8,183 nt of DNA, taken from contig URDS01000081.1 of the NCBI GenBank assembly GCA_900546635.1, forward strand, positions 1 to 8,183, written 5' to 3'. Each line of letters opens with the position of its first letter. Position 1 is the stretch's first letter. This document shows, piece after piece, positions 6,241 through 8,183 of the stretch. Position numbers and translations under genes: made by a program. This stretch comes from an uncultured Eubacteriales bacterium. Its GTDB lineage: Bacteria; Bacillota; Clostridia; Oscillospirales; CAG-272. Below the pieces are notes generated by a model. That model saw nothing but the letters and a program-made list of their open reading frames with translations, was not told the origin of the DNA and did not search any database.

Positions 6241-7005
6241 TTATTTTTTTGCGCGCAGGGAACCGAGTACGTGACCGCGGCAGGCAAATTCGGTAAAAGC
6301 GGATATCGGAATGGGCGCGTAATCCGGATTCAGAGAGAGCAGGCAGTCGCCGCCGAATTTTTTAAAGTACCCCTCGCCGTCGCAGACAAAAATACCGAGT
6401 TCTCCCGGATCAACCGCGGCTGCGCTGCGAACCAGTAAAATATCGCCGTCAGAAAAGCGCGGTTCCATAGAGTTGCCGGATACGCACAGGGCGAAATCCG
6501 CTTCTTTCGTTTTTTCGTTGTCCGCAATCCGAATGGCCGAAGCGCTGCTCGATTCCAGGTATATGCCACTCCCCGCGGAAACCCTGTCCGCGTAAAGCGG
6601 AATGATTCGCGTTTTCTCACGGTTTTTGACTTTTGTGCGGCTGCGGAAAATAGTTTCGGGAATTTCCGCGCGAACATTTCTCGCGGCCGCAGAACAGCGC
6701 ATATATTCTTCATCCAGTATATAGTCGCATATACGCAGACCGTGCATATCCAGTGTCCGGCGCTTTTCAATCAGCGCGCTTTCCTCTTTGGTAAGACAGA
6801 GACTGTCCTGTCCGAGGGCAAGGTATTCGAGGGAACATCCGAGCGCGCTCGCGATGGCGACCGCGGTGGAGAGTTTCGGTTCTTCTGTAAAGCCGGAGAG
6901 CAGCTTCCCGAGGGTTCCCGTAGGAATTCCGCTGGCGGCAGCCAGCATTTCATTCGTGATTCCTTTTTCCTTTTTTATTGCTTTGACGCGCTCGGAAAAG
7001 TTCAT
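6241..7005 (-). CDS. XRE-family repressor with LexA/CI-like S24 self-cleavage domain
   Basis: A 254-residue regulator. Residues 1-65 are an XRE-type helix-turn-helix (MNFSERVKAIKKEKGI, then SGIPTGTLGKLLSG and a helix to EYLALG). Residues about 66-132 are a charged linker. Residues about 133-254 are an S24 peptidase domain with cleavage site Ala144-Gly145 (RVSAGSG), nucleophile Ser179 in SGNSMEP and general-base Lys215 in GYFKKF. All three elements are intact, so RecA-stimulated or stress-stimulated self-cleavage is plausible. It is not LexA itself, whose N-terminus is a winged helix; it resembles phage CI and ImmR-like or HdiR-like regulators. AAGGAG (7013-7018) supports the start. It is divergent from the 92-residue membrane protein across 230 bases with repeats inside both promoters, so it most likely represses that gene and itself. 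No phage genes are adjacent. Confidence 0.92.
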   Translation of the reverse strand: MNFSERVKAIKKEKGITNEMLAAASGIPTGTLGKLLSGFTEEPKLSTAVAIASALGCSLEYLALGQDSLCLTKEESALIEKRRTLDMHGLRICDYILDEEYMRCSAAARNVRAEIPETIFRSRTKVKNREKTRIIPLYADRVSAGSGIYLESSSASAIRIADNEKTKEADFALCVSGNSMEPRFSDGDILLVRSAAAVDPGELGIFVCDGEGYFKKFGGDCLLSLNPDYAPIPISAFTEFACRGHVLGSLRAKK

Positions 7006-7042
7006 GGCCGATGCTCCTTTTTACAAATTCAGATAAAAAAAT

Positions 7043-7054
7043 AAAATATATTTT
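7043..7054. repeat. 12-bp perfect palindrome in the repressor leader
   Basis: AAAATATATTTT lies between the repressor's -10 box and its start codon, within the predicted untranslated leader. It could be an operator half or simply AT-rich sequence, since the whole intergenic region is very rich in A and T. Confidence 0.35.
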
Positions 7055-7065
7055 TTATTAATTCG

Positions 7066-7094
7066 ATTATAACATTCATTTTCCAAAAAGTAAA
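7066..7094 (-). promoter_or_regulatory. promoter of the XRE-S24 repressor gene
   Basis: On the - strand TTTACT (7089-7094), a 17-base spacer ending in TGT, and TATAAT (7066-7071) form an extended -10 promoter. The spacer contains the reverse complement of CATTTTCCAA (7077-7086), which is also found in the divergent promoter. Confidence 0.75.
7077..7086 (+). promoter_or_regulatory. candidate operator copy 1 (CATTTTCCAA)
   Basis: The 10-base sequence CATTTTCCAA lies in the spacer of the repressor promoter. The same sequence recurs exactly at 7171-7180 inside the divergent promoter. In this copy it is part of CATTTTCCAAAAAG, an imperfect dyad. Binding by the XRE-S24 protein is inferred from position only. 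Confidence 0.5.
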
Positions 7095-7122
7095 TACATA
7101 TTTTGATATTTTTTCTAAACAG

Positions 7123-7134
7123 ATAAAATTTTAT
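7123..7134. repeat. 12-bp perfect palindrome between the divergent promoters
   Basis: ATAAAATTTTAT is a perfect palindrome midway between the two promoters; the part ATAAAATT recurs at 7148-7155. It could be a third operator or an A/T-rich activator element, or reflect base composition only. Confidence 0.35.
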
Positions 7135-7158
7135 TTCATAACAGGAAATAAAATTGAA

Positions 7159-7176
7159 AAAATGTATTGACATTTT
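7159..7176. promoter_or_regulatory. dyad overlapping the -35 box of the membrane-protein promoter
   Basis: AAAATGT (7159-7165), ATTG, ACATTTT (7170-7176) is a 7-bp inverted repeat with a 4-base spacer. It covers the -35 hexamer TTGACA (7167-7172), so a dimeric repressor bound here would block RNA polymerase. A second, overlapping inverted repeat, TATTG (7165-7169) and CAATA (7178-7182), is also present. Confidence 0.55.
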
Positions 7177-7195
7177 CCAATAATGGTGATATTAT
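7167..7195 (+). promoter_or_regulatory. strong promoter of the 92-residue membrane protein gene
   Basis: TTGACA (7167-7172), a 17-base spacer ending in TGA, and TATTAT (7190-7195) form an extended -10 promoter with a perfect -35. TATAAT also occurs at 7193-7198 but with a 20-base spacer. Expected start of transcription is near 7202. Confidence 0.82.
7171..7180 (+). promoter_or_regulatory. candidate operator copy 2 (CATTTTCCAA)
   Basis: This is an exact second copy of the 10-base sequence at 7077-7086, in the same orientation on the + strand. It overlaps the end of the -35 box and the spacer of the membrane-protein promoter. Confidence 0.5.
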
Positions 7196-7235
7196 AATTA
7201 CACAAGACAAACAAAAACGCAGGAAGGATATAAAA

Positions 7236-7514
7236 ATGAACACATATAATGCTTATACATACAGAGGAAATGTCAGCGCAAAGGCAAACCGGTCGCTTCT
7301 AAGACTCATTTGGCTTTATCTTCGTGCTTTTTTTGAGGTGGTTTTCGCGCGTGTGCGCGCTCAGGATCTGCGCGCGGCGGCCACGGTGGCCAGTTTTGTT
7401 GCGGCTCTCGGTTTGATCGGCGGTATGGAATTCGGCGCGGTGCCGTTTTATATCGGACTGCCGGTTTGCGCGGTGATTGCGATTGCGGGGCTTGTCGCGC
7501 ATTTTGAAGAGTGA
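7236..7514 (+). CDS. small membrane protein, divergent from the S24 repressor
   Basis: A 92-residue protein of unknown function. Residues 1-19 are polar (MNTYNAYTYRGNVSAKANRS). Residues 20-40 are an amphipathic or membrane-associated helix with Arg23, Arg30 and Arg39. Two hydrophobic segments follow (about 47-63 and 68-89), suggesting a membrane hairpin, and the end is HFEE. The start at 7236 is chosen for AGGAAGGA (7221-7228), 7 bases upstream; a longer reading from 7167 would begin inside the promoter's -35 box. Its strong promoter overlaps likely operators of the divergent repressor, so it is probably kept off and released when the repressor cleaves itself. By analogy with SOS-induced small membrane proteins next to lexA (such as YneA) it could inhibit division or alter the membrane, but no LysM or other known domain is present. 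A strong terminator follows. Confidence 0.8.
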   Translation: MNTYNAYTYRGNVSAKANRSLLRLIWLYLRAFFEVVFARVRAQDLRAAATVASFVAALGLIGGMEFGAVPFYIGLPVCAVIAIAGLVAHFEE

Positions 7515-7544
7515 TTGCCTTGTCCTCCCAAGACATTGTAATAG

Positions 7545-7590
7545 AAAAGCATCCGGCAGACGGGATCATCCTGTCTGCCGGATGCTTTTT
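7545..7590 (+). terminator. strong intrinsic terminator after the membrane protein gene
   Basis: AAAAGCATCCGGCAGAC (7545-7561) pairs exactly with GTCTGCCGGATGCTTTT (7573-7589), a 17-bp stem with an 11-base loop, ending in T5. The leading A4 gives a shorter T run on the other strand. Confidence 0.92.
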
Positions 7591-7620
7591 GAGTCATTAC
7601 AGAAAATCTATGTAGCGTGC

Positions 7621-7660
7621 AAAAAACCGTCTGAGAAGCATTCTGCCGCTCAGACGGTTT
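7621..7660 (-). terminator. terminator of the elongation factor G gene
   Basis: AAACCGTCTGAG (7624-7635) and CTCAGACGGTTT (7649-7660) form a 12-bp stem with a 13-base loop. Read on the - strand the stem is followed by T bases (six in all at 7626-7621), about 30 bases after the stop codon at 7689. Confidence 0.88.
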
Positions 7661-7688
7661 ATTTCGCTATATTCTGCGAAAGGTGCGT

Positions 7689-8183
7689 TTATTCTTCAAG
7701 GTTGCCCTTGTTTTCGGAAATAATCTTTTCCGCTACCGGCGCCGGCACTTCCTCGTAACGGACAAATGCCATATCGTACCGCCCGCGTCCCTGCGTCATG
7801 GAACGAAGCGCAACCGTATATTCCAGCAGTTCTGCCTGCGGCGCTTCCGCCTCCACAATGGTGGAGCCGTGTTTGCTTTCATCCGGATTGATACCGAGCA
7901 CGCGCCCTCTCCGTTTATTGAGGTCTCCCATGATGTCGCCTACCATGGAGTCCGGAACATATACTTTCAGCGTCATGACCGGTTCCATCAATACGGGAGC
8001 CGCCTGTTTCATGCCCTCTTTATAGGCAAGAGAAGCCGCCATTTTGAACGCCATTTCGGACGAGTCTACGTCGTGATAGGACCCGTCAAAAAGGTTTGCT
8101 TTCAGCCCGATCATCGGAAATCCTGCAAGAACACCTTTTTTCATGGCTTCCTCAAGCCCCTTCTGCACGGCAGGGTGGAAGTT
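7689..8183 (-). CDS. fusA: elongation factor G, C-terminal part (5' end beyond window)
   Basis: The last 164 codons of a translational GTPase of the EF-G family, open to the edge of the window; the true start lies beyond 8183. EF-G moves tRNAs and mRNA through the ribosome after peptide bond formation. Domain IV is seen in GVLAGFPM and DGSYHDVDSSEMAFKMAASL, where the EF-G hallmark SYHDVDSSE is intact. Domain V follows, from PVLMEPVMTLKVYVP through NKRRGRVLGINPDE to LRSMTQGRGRYDMAFVRYEEVP. The insertion-like GINPDESKHGSTIVEAEAP and the end differ from the most conserved EF-G sequences, so it may be the EF-G-like paralogue found in many clostridia rather than the housekeeping copy; the GTPase domain would be needed to tell. 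A stem-loop terminator follows. Confidence 0.93.
   Translation of the reverse strand, partial: NFHPAVQKGLEEAMKKGVLAGFPMIGLKANLFDGSYHDVDSSEMAFKMAASLAYKEGMKQAAPVLMEPVMTLKVYVPDSMVGDIMGDLNKRRGRVLGINPDESKHGSTIVEAEAPQAELLEYTVALRSMTQGRGRYDMAFVRYEEVPAPVAEKIISENKGNLEE

Noticed and set aside
6224..6250. Terminator on the + strand (AAGC/GCTT then T7)
   Set aside because: The stem is only about 4 bp and the T run encodes the C-terminal Lys codons of the repressor on the other strand.
7167..7235. Upstream extension of the membrane protein by 23 residues
   Set aside because: The extra start is a TTG within the -35 box, so it would lie upstream of the transcript; the ATG at 7236 has a good ribosome binding site.
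7006..7235. Classical Bacillota SOS (LexA) box
   Set aside because: No GAAC-N4-GTTC-like sequence was found in the intergenic region.
1..8183. CRISPR array or insertion sequence
   Set aside because: No regularly spaced direct repeats, transposase motifs or terminal inverted repeats were seen.

Overview
The window looks like a mid-GC member of the Bacillota, class Clostridia (Oscillospiraceae or Ruminococcaceae-like). The grounds are strong AGGAGG-type ribosome binding sites, near-consensus TTGACA/TATAAT promoters, tRNA genes with encoded CCA, a type II pantothenate kinase, and small-protein and surface-protein styles typical of gut clostridia. This is a judgement from protein and promoter style, not from a database search.

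Region 1 (about 1-2400, + strand) is a surface-protein operon. It holds a secreted protein with a PPDTG sorting-like tail, a small lipoprotein whose start overlaps it by 4 bases, and a second secreted protein anchored by a C-terminal membrane helix. The first and third proteins are diverged paralogues sharing a C-terminal block of about 65 residues. A GC-rich hairpin follows.

Region 2 (2428-2673, + strand) is a compact stable-RNA unit: a consensus promoter, tRNA-Met(CAT), tRNA-Glu(TTC) and a strong terminator.

Region 3 (2815-4446, + strand) carries a CCA-adding enzyme (tRNA nucleotidyltransferase). It is followed by a 94-residue conserved-looking protein of unknown function with its own consensus promoter inside the 3' end of the CCA gene. 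A perfect 36-bp palindrome serves as terminator, probably in both directions.

Region 4 (4549-6220, - strand) is a two-gene operon: type II pantothenate kinase (first step of CoA synthesis) followed by a HAD-family phosphatase 12 bases downstream.

Region 5 (6241-7590) is a divergent pair. A LexA/CI-like XRE-S24 repressor with an intact self-cleavage triad lies on the - strand. A 92-residue membrane protein lies on the + strand. They share an AT-rich intergenic region with two recognisable promoters; each promoter spacer contains the same 10-bp sequence, the best operator candidate. This is the most likely small stress-response or immunity-like module in the window.

Region 6 (7621-8183, - strand) is the C-terminal part of an elongation factor G (possibly the EF-G-like paralogue), with its terminator; the gene runs off the window.

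No CRISPR array, insertion sequence or rRNA gene was seen. No gene-free stretch exceeds 300 bases.
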